Assembly: GCA_030770425.1 (NCBI GenBank)
Contig: JASJFT010000002.1
Span: 62,001 to 126,000, forward strand
Origin: Darksidea phi
Taxonomy: Eukaryota > Ascomycota > Dothideomycetes > Pleosporales > Lentitheciaceae
DNA length: 64,000 bases
Direction: 5' to 3'
Below are positions 45,964 through 57,693 of the stretch, piece by piece. A model generated the notes under the pieces. It worked only from the letters and a program-made list of their open reading frames with translations, had not been told where the DNA came from and did not search any database. Made by a program: the position numbers and the translations under genes. Positions within the stretch are counted from its first letter, which is position 1; every line of letters begins with the position of its first letter.

Positions 45964-48428
45964 ATGGCAGGCCCGGAGCGACCGCCGGAGCATGCAGTGC
46001 CTACCACGAAGTTGAAGCGCAAGAACTTCTCCGACGGAGATCAGTCCGAGTTCGACCAGCTAGACGGAATCTTTAAGCGCATAAAGAAGGCCGTCCCGCA
46101 GACGCCCTATATCCTCTCCACACCCTCCCTCCATCCATATCAACATCACTCGCGACAAGAATCGCAAGCCTGGATGATGGGCCGCCTATTCAAGCCTGAC
46201 GAGGAGCACTTACACTACCGGACTTTCCTTTTCCGTGAGCCCTACCAGGATTGCTTCACACTGCAACCTGGCGAGGACGACGAGCCGGAAGTCCTACGAC
46301 CAAAGTCACAAGCCACGAATAACTCTAGTCAGGTCGCGAAGAAAAAGATCAGTCTCTCCGATTACAAGTCAAAACAAGCCAATGGCGTCATTACTCCAAG
46401 CTCTAAGAAGGCCTCGCCTAATCTACCGCCGACTAAATCCACACCTGCTCACACCAATGGCGTGAAGCCAACCGAGCAGCGGAAGGAGGCTGTTACTCAG
46501 AGACGCGATGAAACGAAACAGCAAAAACGGTACGCGCCATTAGGCCTTCTTCTTTGAGTTATGCTAACGTAACAATAGACCTGCGCCAGAACCTCAACCA
46601 GAGAAGGCCGGGAAGCGCGCTCGAGAGGACCGTCCAGTGGCACCCACACCAGCCCCCAAGACCGAGTCTGCAGAATCTAAGATCAACCTGGATAAGTCTG
46701 GCCCATCGAATTCTACTCCTCATGGTCTCCCACCATTACTGTCACCCGTTGATCAGCCACTGAGCAATCCTTACGGCCTACCCGCTATTCTCTCCCCAAC
46801 TTTGCCCACTAGCATTCAGGCAGAGCTCGACAGGCTCGAGACGCAGCGCAAACGCGCGGAGTCAAATGCGTCGACTTCATCATCCGATCGCAAGAGTCAA
46901 TTGCTCTCCGTTGCCGAACCCCACAGCCAGCAACGCGAGGAGCGTTCAAAGAGCGCCTCTCGTGAGCGATCAGCATCCCTGAATGGAAGGTCACCGAATC
47001 CCGGAGCACTCATCCATAGTGAAGATTCTGACTCGACTCTTATCGTGAAACTGAAGTACACAAAGAAGTCTCGAGAAACGATCAAGCGTCTACTCAACCT
47101 TCCTCCAAAGAGGGAGGGCGTCACCGAGAAGAAAGAGCATGAAGATGCTTCGAAGGATCGCGCAGTTCAAAGTCAGAAGAAAGCGGTTGATAGCGTCGCT
47201 AGCAAACTGAAGCCAATTCCAAAGGCCGCTGCTCGCCGGCCGGAGAATGCAACCAGCTCGAAAGCCCTCACTCCGACCGCTAGAGTTGCGGAGAAGCGGC
47301 CACGGACCGAAGAGGATGCAGCTCAGCCGACCCCCCCTAAACGCCCGCGAACGCATTCGTCACTACAAGAACCTCCGATCACCCCTAAAGAACAGTTTCT
47401 CTCTTCACCAGCTTTATCAAACAAATCGAGCACACAGAAGAACCAAGGCCAATTTACAACCCCACGAAGAGATGTTAGGCCTATCAACATGTTGCGAACG
47501 GCTTCAACAGAAAGTCACGATTCGACGCCTGGCAGATCTGGCAGATCTGGCACGCCTCCCTCAGGCTCAAAGCATCTTGACGTAAAGCCCCCGACATCTG
47601 CCCCCATCAACAGCAAAAAACAAATGGACATCGCGATGCTCCAACACACTTCAATGAAGCTAAATCAGATGGGTCGCTCGCTTAAGCATGAGGGTCAGAA
47701 GCTTGAGAAGGAAAAAGGCAACAAATTGAGCAAGGAAGATCAAAAGCGGGCTGCCGTGATCGGTCTCGAATGCATCCTGTAAATCACCCAACGCTTTTGG
47801 TAGACGTTATTAACTAATATGGCAAAACAGATCTTACATGGCTGCATACCATGCTCAGGACTTGTCACTTACTCTTCGCGGTAGACCGGCTGAGGTCGAG
47901 GGCACCTGGAAGACTCTTCTCCCACTTTGTGTTTCCTATGCCCGCCTCACAAAGGACTTTCAGCACATCGATGGCTTCCGGTCCCACCTTGGCGCAGTCA
48001 TCGCAGCTAATATCTGTACACTCCTTGCACCACGTGCTCCGAATCCCAAGGCTCATGATTCACCTCACGAACTTTCCCAAGCCGAGCTGGCGAAGCAGCA
48101 TAGCCAGTTGACCGAGAACTTTGGGCTTCTGTCCAAGCACTACATGTGGCTTCTTCAGCACACGCAGGATGCCAGGATATCATTGCCCATGGACGACCTT
48201 GAGAAGCAATACCAGAAGACGTGGGCGAGCGCGGAATCGAATATAAAGCTCGCAAAGGCCCCGGAGAAGGTCAATGCTGCTAAGCTCTCTGGACCATATT
48301 TTCTTCCAATTCAAAACGACACGACTCCCATCCAGGCTGTCCGCTTCGGGCTGAAGTTTCTCGCCGAGCTCTGCGAGAAGGAACGTATCGATCACACTAT
48401 CAGGGTCAACCTCGACAAGGTCGATTGA
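45964..48428 (+). CDS. Nuclear-type protein, disordered with a conserved helical C-terminus
   Basis: Exons 45964-46529, 46579-47778 and 47831-48428 encode 787 aa. The first about 550 residues are basic, Ser/Pro/Lys-rich and disordered, with recurring short motifs KISLSDYKSKQ, HGLPPLLSP and YGLPAILSPTLP, and NLS-like clusters (TKLKRKN, GKRARED, EKRPRTEE, PPKRPRT). The last about 250 residues are helical and ordered: MDIAMLQHTSMKLNQMGRSL … AVIGLECILSYMAAYHAQDL … WKTLLPLCVSYARLTKDFQH … HLGAVIAANICTLLAP. The 'LPPLLSP/LPxxLSPTLP' and 'SDYKxK' motifs occur in uncharacterised fungal nuclear proteins; I do not recognise the family or a catalytic site. Introns of 49 and 52 nt are canonical. Confidence 0.85.
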
Positions 48429-49396
48429 GCAATTCTCTTCTCCCCCTCGATCCAATCATCTACACATTCTCATCTTGTATTTACCATTTCGGCATAGCGA
48501 TTCCAGTGCCTAGCATCTCAGGTTTCGCCGACCTAACGGTGACCTTACGAACAAATTCCTTGCGTCACCCTCTGTATTCCAGCAGCACATACGTATGTCC
48601 CGGCGTTTCGGTATCCAACGGCCTAGTACAATATCGGGTTTCCTTTCTCTGTTCGGGTCGGGTTTGGGCGATTATCAGCAAAGGTGATACCCACGAGGCG
48701 GACTGGCTTTTCTACGCGGTCAACCTCGTTTGCTTGTTTTTTTTCCTGCCAGTAACTTCTCTCTCTTTTCGGCGGTTAGCTGGATTGCTTGACTCGGGTG
48801 AGCACATAGATTTGCTCTGGCTTAACCCCCTTTTTAATGAGGGGCTTATGATATACGATTCAGATGCTCTTGCATAAATTCCTTTTTACGATTGCTCGAT
48901 CGCGCTGTTGGCTTGATAGAGAGTTGAGTGGTGCTATGGTGGAGAGGGTAATGGCATGGCGGTGCAAAAGTTACACCGGGTAGTTATGGAGTTATTGTGC
49001 GTGCAGGTGAGCGGTCATATAACGTCATGGCGGCCGTAGGAGTTGATACGACGACTTAGGCTCTGCATAGTAGTGCGTAGCGAAGAGAATAGAGAAGTTG
49101 CTTGTAAAATACATTGCATCGTGCGACGAATCAGCTATTAATGTGAGTTTATAGATGACCCCGAAATAACATTTCTACGAAGACGGTGTATCATCCGCTA
49201 TTTCCAGTTCAAATTCTCAGTAGAACGCCTAAAGATAATGAGACAGCATTGCTCGCTCCCTCGAGCGGCCGTATCGCATGAGTATCATCTTAAAGAAAAA
49301 TTACTCTTTCCCATGTCCGCCGCCTGGACATATAATTCCATCTCCTGTTCTCTCAACGACAGTTTATTCTCTGACCGTATTGCCGAGAATCGATCC
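48429..49396. other. Convergent intergenic region (968 bp)
   Basis: 3' flanks of both neighbours. A 150-residue plus-strand frame at 48425-48877 starts at the previous stop, is T-rich and has no motif, so it is not called. Confidence 0.5.
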
Positions 49397-50986
49397 CTAC
49401 GATTTGAAGATCTTCTCCAAGCTCTCTAGCAAAAGATCCGCATGATGCTTCTGGAACACCAACATGGGCCTCAGCCGCACCGCCGATGCGCCTGATCCAC
49501 CAATATTGATACCCACGCTCTTACCCTTCTTGAGCACCTCGTCTCGCCTCGGGCTGTCCCACGCGATGAAGGTGCCCTGCCCCTGGCCGCGCAAGTTCTG
49601 GATCTCGTTGGGGTATTGCTCCGAAAGTTGCTGCAGACCGTTGTAAAGATAGGCGCCCGTCGCGGCGGTATTCTGCACAAGATCGAGACGTTCAATTTCC
49701 TCGATGATGGCGCGGAAGAGAATGGCACGGGCCGGGTCACCCATCCAGGTGTTGAATTGGCGGTAGGCCTTGTTGGGGCGGAGATCGTTGTTGCCATAAT
49801 AGTAACCTGCTGTCTGTGCTTTCTTGGAGAAAGTGACCATGTCTGGGGGAGAGGAGAGGCCCCAGTGCTCATGTGCCCAAAACTTGCCCGTTGCGCCGAC
49901 GCCTGTTTGTACTTCGTCGACGATGAAGAGAATATCGTGTTTCTTAGTAAGTTCGCGCAGGCCGCGGAAGAAGTTGGGAGAGGCATGGTTGTCACCGCCC
50001 TCAGACTGAATGGGCTCGATGACTACGGCGGCAGGTGGTGCGTGCCACTCTTTGATCAGACGTTCCGTCTCGTCCAGGCAGCGCTGTTCTTCTGCGGCGT
50101 TCTCGGCGGCGAATTGATCGAGCGGGTATTTGAGGGCGGGGAACGGGGCCTGCGGCCAGTCAAAAGCGGGGATGTCGAGCTTATGGATGGGCTTAGAGCG
50201 CGTGGTGGACAAGCTACCGAAAAGACGGCCGTGGAAGGCAGACTTGAAGGAGAGGATGGAGAGTTCAGGCGCGCCAGGCGACTGGTTGGTCATGGCTGAA
50301 CTGATCTCCTTGTCCGTAAATTCGACATGCGCTCCACCTCGCTGCTGTTGGCGCTTCCACATGAAGGCCGCCTTGTATGCAAGCTCATTGGCGTCCGAGC
50401 CAGCCTGGGCAGTGAAGACTTGGTTAAGGCCCTTGGGAGCTACGGAGAGGATACCGGTCTCGAGGATGTCGGCCCAGTCATGCGGGGGGAAGTTTCCGAG
50501 CGCGGGACGGTTGATGATAGCGGAGGCCATTTCGGCGGAGGTAGCCGCGAGGAGGAGGGTTGAGTTGTTGTATCCCACGGGGATGGACGCGATTTGTGCG
50601 TATACATCAAGTAGAACGTTTCCGTCCAAGTCTGCAATGCTGCAATGCTCGTCAGCTACCGATAGCCCATCTCCAAGAAGGACATACTAGTTGCCATAGC
50701 TCTGGGGGTAGTTCGCCATCATGTTCAAACTCCGTGTGTCGAACACTTTGCTTAGTCTCTCAATCGCCTTCGCGCTCTCCGGTCCAGGAATTTGTGTCAT
50801 CACGATCGGGGCCACCGGCTCCTCTGGGAAGAAGGCGAGCTCGCCATTGTCGGCGGCCGCAGTGCTCGCAGCAGCGGATGCATAGGATCTTTGGATAGCG
50901 ATCGGCGGAATTCGCGAAGCTGGTCGAACAATTGAACGAGGGAGCGCTGAGCGGAGGCGTCCAGCTGTGCGGAGAAAAGTGGCCAT
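49397..50986 (-). CDS. gatA: 4-aminobutyrate (GABA) aminotransferase, mitochondrial-type
   Basis: Exons 50688-50986 and 49397-50639 encode 513 aa. A PLP-dependent class III transaminase, it converts GABA and 2-oxoglutarate to succinic semialdehyde and glutamate in the GABA shunt. The N-terminus MATFLRTAGRLRSALPRSIV is rich in Arg/Ser/Ala and predicts mitochondrial import. Motifs: DLDGNVLLDVYAQIASIPVG, QAGSDANELAYKAAFMWKR, EPIQSEGGDNHASP, LFIVDEVQTGVGATGKFWAH (PLP-binding Asp), and VTFSKKAQTAGYYY with the catalytic Lys. C-terminal RLRPMLVFQKHHADLLLESL completes the fold. The 48-nt intron ends at the first of two CAGs in a direct repeat CATTGCAGCATTGCAG; using the second would shift the frame. 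Confidence 0.96.
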
Positions 50987-51544
50987 TAGTTGATTCTTAG
51001 AGCTCGAGGAGGATTGGCGCAGGTATGACGGAGGCGGTTGGGGAAGCTGTAGTGGGGCAGGAGAGCACCCCAATCGACAGACCAATGCGCAATCGCAGCA
51101 AGAAGACCTGTTTACAGTTCAATCTTTGAGAGAGAAAGAGAATGTAGGGCAGAGAAGAAGAAGGTGAGCGAAGCGTGTTCAAACAGCGACGATCGAGGGC
51201 AGCTCTTGCTTTATTGCCCTGTCGCTGTTGGAGATGCACCAGCATAAAGCCGACGCTATCCCCGAATCAAGTCGGTCCACCCGTGTACACGCCCTTTACG
51301 CGCAGCCCCGCATCAGTAGTCATGCTTCACTTCAAGAGAAAAGTATATCATGGTTCGTGGCAATCTGTGCAAGGAGCAACGCGCGGGTTTGCCGTCGCTT
51401 GTAGATTTCTACTACACATAGTCACAGTTTATATCAGACCAGATATGTTCCAGTATACATGCGTCATCCTCCACTCGACAGACTTCCAAAATGTTACCCA
51501 AACGCCAGACGCCATGCTAAAACTGATACAATCTCCCTTTCATT
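50987..51544. other. Intergenic (558 bp)
   Basis: Promoter of the GABA transaminase gene and 3' flank of the RFC gene. No gene or repeat is seen. Confidence 0.5.
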
Positions 51545-52714
51545 CTATTTCGATGCGACCACGAAGAGTTGCGGTTGCATGTTGATCTTTGCAAGTCGAG
51601 CAACGCAGCCGGAGAGCTGGAGAAGTGTCTGGACGCCTTCGAGGATGCGCATGTGTGTGAAGCCGATCTCCTATTACTGCTGTCAACAACCACTCTACAC
51701 CATCACAGCATACGGGATGTACAGACCTTGATGAACTCCAGCTTGGCTTGCTCGCTCAAAGAGTCAATTGTCTTCGTCACCTTGAACATTGTGCTGATGA
51801 TATCGTGGCAGCTGTATCCAAGATCCCACAGCTCTTTGAGCGCTGTGAGCGCATCGTCGACCCGAGACTCATGGCATGCCTTTATCATCGCCTGGACCTT
51901 GATCGGGTGCGGGCTGTCCACCACCTTGAACACGTTGTCCCCATTCACAAAGCCAAAGCCGGCTTGTGTGGACTGTAGATTGTTGATGGCTTGCCGCATG
52001 TCGCCCTCAGCGGAGAACACCAAAGCCGCGATACCGTCGTCAGACCACTGCACCTTCTCCGCTTCACATATCTGCATGAGGCGCTGCACGATTTGCGCGT
52101 CAGTAAGGCGGGCGTAGCGTAGGATAGCGCAACGAGATTGGAGCGGCTCGATGATCTTATTCGATTGGTTGCATGCGAATGCGAAGCGTGTTGTTGAGCT
52201 GTAGATTTCCATCGTACGTCGCAACGCCTGCTGCGCGCCGCTCGTCATGCTATCCGCTTCATCGAGAATTACCAGCTTCTGTCTGCCAGCCGGTAGTGTA
52301 ACCTTCTTCTGCGCAAAGCCCTTGATCCGATTTCGGACAACATCAATGCCGCGCTCATCGGAGGCGTTGAGCTCCAGCACCGCTTCCTTATATGCGTCGC
52401 CGAGGAGTTGCCGCGCGAGACAGAGGATAGAAGTCGTCTTTCCAATACCTGGCATGCCTGAGATGATGACGTGCGGCATGTTGCCATCTTTGGCTATGAT
52501 CTTGAGGCGCTCGATTGTCTCTGTGTTGCCGACGACATCATCGAGGAAGACGGGGCGGTATTTCTCGACCCTGTGGGACAATTATTCTTCAAGCACCAAT
52601 AAAGCAGGACGGGAGGAATTACCATGGCAGCTCGTAGTTCGCACCGCCTGCTGCATTAGGATTCGCTTTAATGCCATTGCTGGCGGCAGCTTTCGAGGAC
52701 TCTGCTTTGGCCAT
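51545..52714 (-). CDS. RFC4: Replication factor C subunit (yeast Rfc4 / human RFC2 type)
   Basis: Exons 52623-52714, 51727-52570 and 51545-51670 encode 353 aa. The protein is one of the five clamp-loader ATPases that open PCNA rings. Signature boxes: [19 protein letters not shown] (RFC box II), Walker [30 protein letters not shown], Walker [37 protein letters not shown] (sensor/SRC) and [15 protein letters not shown]. The Walker A has Met/Ile where human RFC2 has Pro/Thr. Exon 3 ([20 protein letters not shown] … VASK) is required; without it the protein would end in a spurious VCTSRML. Introns of 52 and 56 nt (GTAATT and GTCTGT donors). Best match by sequence logic is yeast Rfc4. Confidence 0.95.
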
Positions 52715-54042
52715 GGTGGGATAAGACGTCGTGGGGCTTGACGCGCAACGCGTAAGTCCCGTCAAAGCACGTCTTCACGGGTCAACGAATAACGCTAGGC
52801 CTGAATGGGGAAGTGACGGATCACGTGAGCCTTCCATTCCACATTTACAGCTCCAGATGTCTGAACGTCTGGATCTTGTAGAGTCACTCTGTCACAGCCT
52901 CATGCTTCCATCTTTGAGCCTTTCTTGCCGATGTTTTCATGGTCTGATTTTGCGCAACCCAACTCGTGGACTGCACTCATGCAGATCGCCCGACACGATG
53001 CACCCCAGCCGCGCGGCTCTCCCTACGTGTTCCTGACGCCCAGAATAACCGCTTGTCTCGGAAGTATTCCCGTCCGTACTGTAACTATGAGTCTCAGACC
53101 TGACGACAAAGGCCCAGTCCGTTCGCCGATAAGTCGCTGAATGAAAACCCCCCGCGTTTGTTGAATCGGGCATGTTCAGCCTTTCAGCATGCGTAATCGC
53201 CGGGCCGTCCGTGGCCCTGTACTAACAATGGCTGTCTTAAGTGCTCGCAAAGTCTTACGTAGGCGGCGCGTCCTTGCTATTCAGGCTGTCGGATGACGGA
53301 GCTGCCAGGCACGAAAGTGCTTTGTCTGAGGACATCCGTGCAGTGCCATTGCTTTAGGCTCAGGAAAATCAGCTCGTTCCTGGATGTTGGTCGGCGTCGT
53401 CCAGCTCAAAGGCAGCACTGTGTACCACGGCGATAGCATGCCCTGGGAGTGAGTCTTAAGAAGAAGAGATGCGGACCCACGGCATGGCTACTACTCGACC
53501 GATCCTCATCGGAAGTCCGAGAGAGCGAACACCGCCACGCGCCACGCACGCTGCCGATCGACGAAACTCATTTACTTGGCCGCGAAGTTTCCAAGTGGAA
53601 ACGCCCCTCTTAATAATCGTCATACTGGTGCGCTTCGGAGCCGTTAGATCCGTCAGGCGTCGCACCTAAGACCCATTTCGTACGCGTCATCGTAGCCGTG
53701 TGCCTCGTGGCGCATAAGAGGTCCTCGCACACGCTCCTTGAATCCGTTCCCTATTCTCTCTTGGCAATATTTACGCCTCACGACGCCTCTTTTCTGGACC
53801 CCTTGTTTTCCTTGTCTCCTTTTGCTTGTCAAATCCTTCGATTCTGCGCATGAGAGGCTACTGCTGGTCCTGCGGGAGTGCTGAACAGGTACGCTACAGG
53901 CTACAGGGGCCAGGCCATCCCGACCTCCGTCCCGCCCGCTCTAACTCGTTGAGCCTCAGATTGCTACCGGTGCGCCACTGTCCATGCGGCTCGTATATAC
54001 GAAGCAGTCCTCCTAACCTGCATCTCCCCGACACAGTCTACA
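52715..54042. other. Divergent intergenic region (1328 bp)
   Basis: Between the RFC gene (-) and the aspartic protease gene (+). Only short frames without motifs occur. I see no tRNA or repeat. Confidence 0.5.
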
Positions 54043-55606
54043 ATGAAATATTCGACGCTGGCGCTGGCCGCGCAGGTGATGACGTCGACAGCATTCAAGT
54101 TGGTGCAACGAGAGGTAAGCGCCTTGGCTTCCCCAGGATCCGCATCGTGATTCCTGCGCGGTTCGCGGGTCGGGGATTAACCTCAATCGCGGTCTGGTCT
54201 CGAGCATCACCCTCAAGCCGCGCAGAAAGTGCTGACCTTAGCAGAACCCGAAAGTAGTAGGCATCGATATCCAGCGCCGGTCCCTTGTGAATCCTGTCGC
54301 CCACGATCGGTTACGAAAACGACAGAAGACGGTGCAGCAAACCCTCGACAACCTCGAGACACTCTACTTTGCCAATGCAACATTGGGGACCCCCGAACAG
54401 ACGCTGCGCTTACACATCGACACCGGGAGCAGCGACCTCTGGGTCAATGCACCCAATTCACGTCTCTGTTCGTCGCGGGCCGAGCAGTGCAATGAGGCGG
54501 GCACCTACAGCGCAAACGACTCGTCGACATACAACTATGTAAACAGTGTCTTCAACATTTCATACGTCGACGGCTCGGGTGCAGAGGGAGATTATGCGAC
54601 CGACACATTCCGGATAGGCGATAGCACAGTTGAGAATTTACAGTTTGGCATCGGATACACCTCGACTTCACCGGAAGGCATTTTAGGTATCGGATACACA
54701 ATCAATGAGGTGGCCGTAAACCGCGCCGGCCTAGACCCATACCCCAACCTACCGCAGAAGCTCCTAGATGATGGCGCCATTAAAACGAACGCCTACTCGC
54801 TATGGCTGAACGACTTGGATGCTTCGACTGGGAGCATACTGTTCGGCGGCGTTGACACTGAAAAGTTCTCCGGTAGCCTCAGCACGCTTCCCATCATTCA
54901 AGAGCGAGGGGTCTATGCTGAGTTCATTGTGGCTCTGACTGGCTTGGGTATCGACGGCAATGCAGGCTCCATCTTCCAGAACGAATCTGTAGCCGTCCTC
55001 CTAGACTCCGGGTCATCGCTCATGTACCTTCCCGACAACGTCGCCAGCACTCTTTATAGTACCTTCAAAGCGCAATACGATTCAGCGCAGGGTGCTGCTT
55101 TCGTTGACTGCGCACTTGCTGAGCAGGAAGGCTCGCTTGAGTTCACATTCTCGGGCCCCACCATTTCCGTTCCTGTAAACGAGCTTGTCATCGCAGCCGG
55201 CTTCCAACGCGGCGAACCTGTCTGCATTCTCGGCATTGGACCTTCGGGTGGTTCTATTTCTGTTCTTGGCGATACCTTCTTGCGCTCCGCATACGTCGTA
55301 TACGACCTCAGCAACAACCAGATCGCAATCGGGCAGACCAAATTCAACGCATCAAAGTCCAACGTCCGGGAGATAGAGCCTGGAAATGACGGCGTGCCTA
55401 GTGCAACTGTTGTTCCCAATGCTGTGTCTTCTCTCGCTGTCGGTACCGGTGGTGGACGCATCGGCGGCCCAAACATCAACCCTGCGGCCCCAGGTGCCAC
55501 GCAATCGTCTGGCGCGGCAATGCCGGCCGTCTCGGCGAACTCGTGGCACGTTGCTGGTGCTGCAGTAGCAGGTGCGGGCATCATGCTAGGCTTTAATGGC
55601 ATGTAA
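54043..55606 (+). CDS. GPI-type aspartic protease (yapsin/candidapepsin-like)
   Basis: Exons 54043-54114 and 54245-55606 (130-nt intron) encode 477 aa. A signal peptide ([19 protein letters not shown]) is followed by a short basic propeptide ending with Lys-Arg ([11 protein letters not shown]). The pepsin fold has the two catalytic motifs [11 protein letters not shown] (Asp about 83) and [12 protein letters not shown] (Asp about 278). The C-terminus from about residue 430 is Pro/Ala/Ser-rich and ends in a hydrophobic stretch ([19 protein letters not shown]) that looks like a GPI-anchor signal, so it is probably a cell-surface protease acting on secretory or wall proteins. Introns and exon phase are consistent, and length fits yapsin-type enzymes. 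Confidence 0.93.
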
Positions 55607-57025
55607 GATGAGCATAGGGCACAGACATGTGCCGCGGCTCAAGAGTTAATCGTCGTAAATACTAGCTTGCATTTGGCGGCGTTTCTGGGTTTCTACCGTT
55701 CTGGGTACGGTTAGCATAGGCCGGGTCATGGCCCAAGGCGTACTTTTTGGCTTTGTATTACTTTAACTTGTCCTTCGTGTGCTATAGAATCGTAGTAAGA
55801 TATCTTTTGATATAGAAAGATGATGGGCTAGGGAAACACTATCAATGCCACAATGAGTTGGTTTGTCACAATCAAGACCCAGGTTGGTAATGATACATAC
55901 CGCCGTTACTGTTCCCCTGCCGCATGTTGGGCAAGCACTGTGCTGTAGTACCGGAGTAAGCGGTCAAGCATGTTCCGTGAAGTAAGGCAGTCGAGTGATA
56001 GTAGCTTAGCATGTTCGAGATTCTAGTGTATTGTTCTCTATAGCACCACTCTCAAATCTTTATACTAAATTTACCTGCTCGTGGCATACAACACATCAAA
56101 ATTACGCAAGTCACACTCTGACATTAGACTTTATTCCATTGTACTCGACTGGGTCTAGGCTCTGAAGGTAGAGATTGTAGATTGACTAAAGATCTACCTA
56201 AGTGCGGGAATCCTGCGCCTTATATGCGAAGAGCGCAGAGGCCCGTGCTCAAGCAGAGTGAATGAGGTCCTATATATGATAGGGTTTCCTAGCTAACACT
56301 GGGCTCAGGCTCTGTCCAAGCGGTACTATGTGGTACGCGTCAGTGACTGACGAAACTAACGAGGGGTGCAGAAATGCAACCCGTGCCACCTAATCATGAA
56401 GCCAAGAATCTATATACCCGCATCATGCGAACAGCCTTGAATGGATAAAAACTTATGTGCTATCAACACATCACATGCTGTATCATGGGGCGACAACCGA
56501 CTCTATGCCGCAAACATCGTTCCTACTCGGTCTCACCAGGACACAAGGCGGGTAAGGCAGCAGTGAGCTGTGCCCCAAGTGTGATCGCGGAAAGATAGAT
56601 GATAGATATTCAGACGATCACGCAGAGTGGCCGACAACGCTCCTTGAACTTATCCTTTGACTCCGTGCGACTGTGATTAGCGTACAACTGTTCCCTCATG
56701 TGTCATCTCTATTTATCCGTTGTACATCAGTTCAATCTATTGTGAACTATTCAATCTGAAGTTGCGCGTATTGGCTACAATGGTAGCTTTCTCTGGCGAG
56801 CTGCAAGGGCGTGGACGTCATGTGGTTTACCTTCCACTCCCTGTACCTTCCCTACGTAACGTTTGCTCATCCTGTCCGCTGTCTTGTGCGCCAGAAAGCC
56901 TCATCAGCCTGCCTTACCTTGCGATAAATAGCTGTCGTCCTTCACGCCTTTCCTTTTACCCTATATCTACTTCTGCAAGTGAGATCGTATAACAGATATT
57001 GCTTGAGCGAAACGACCAATCAGTC
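55607..57025. other. Gene-poor stretch (1419 bp)
   Basis: AT-richer than its surroundings. I found no long open frame, no domain, and no clear terminal or tandem repeats. A single copy of GCCACAATGAGT (also duplicated near 35.8 kb) lies at 55847-55858. It may hold decayed sequence, but I cannot show this. Confidence 0.4.
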
Positions 57026-57693
57026 ATGAAGACGTTCATCCTAATGCTCATAGCCCTGTTGGGTTGCGCAATTACCGATGCACAGTACACTGTCAAATCA
57101 AGACCTTTCCGTCTTATCCTCCGGTCCACCAACAGTACTCTTGACGGCACCTGTAAGTCTAGTGCTTCAAGTACCATTTACCCTGCTAATACCTCTCAAC
57201 AGTGCTTTTAGCTTGCCATCAAGGCGCTGCGATTGAGGGTCTCTGCACTTCGACCCTAAAGGAGAGCGAACCAGTCACCTGGGGCACAACTTACAACCAC
57301 AACGTCTCGATCTATCCTCCCACAACATTCAACGACAGACCCGGCATCCTCTACTGGATGCTAAGCACTTCCTCCGATTTCGACTACCCCTCCGCCATGG
57401 ATCTCAGCACAGACATAACTTCCAACGTAGCAGTCCCAATTTTCTCCATTGGTAACAGCACTTTCACCACCGTCCACTTCACAAAGGGTGGAGCCATGTA
57501 CATGCCGATGTGGGTCGATGACACGAGAAGTCCGCCAGTATATCTCCATGAGCCCCAGAAGGTTGAGAACTGGTATGTGTGTTTGACGCAGCATGGGTAT
57601 CTGAGGGAGATGTTGGCCTGGAAGACTGGCATTACTGGTGTGCCGCAGAACCCGAGTTGCCAGAAGGTGCAGGTGCAGCGCGTATTTACTTGA
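57026..57693 (+). CDS. Small secreted protein, candidate effector
   Basis: Exons 57026-57152 and 57203-57693 (50-nt intron, GTAAGT…CAACAG) encode 205 aa. A strong signal peptide (MKTFILMLIALLGCAITDA, cleavage before QYTVKSRP) precedes a beta-rich mature chain with four cysteines (LACHQG, GLCTST, YVCLTQ, PSCQKV), enough for two disulphides. Recognisable blocks such as RPFRLILRSTNSTLDG and WYVCLTQHGYLREMLAW are shared by a group of uncharacterised secreted ascomycete proteins; no enzyme motif is visible. It lies between two gene-poor stretches (55.6-57.0 and 57.7-59.4 kb). Role in host or microbe interaction is inference only. Confidence 0.82.

Noticed and set aside
48425..48877. 150-residue plus-strand frame downstream of the nuclear-type protein
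   Set aside because: Begins at the preceding stop region and is T-rich 3' sequence; the hydrophobic look follows from T-rich codons.
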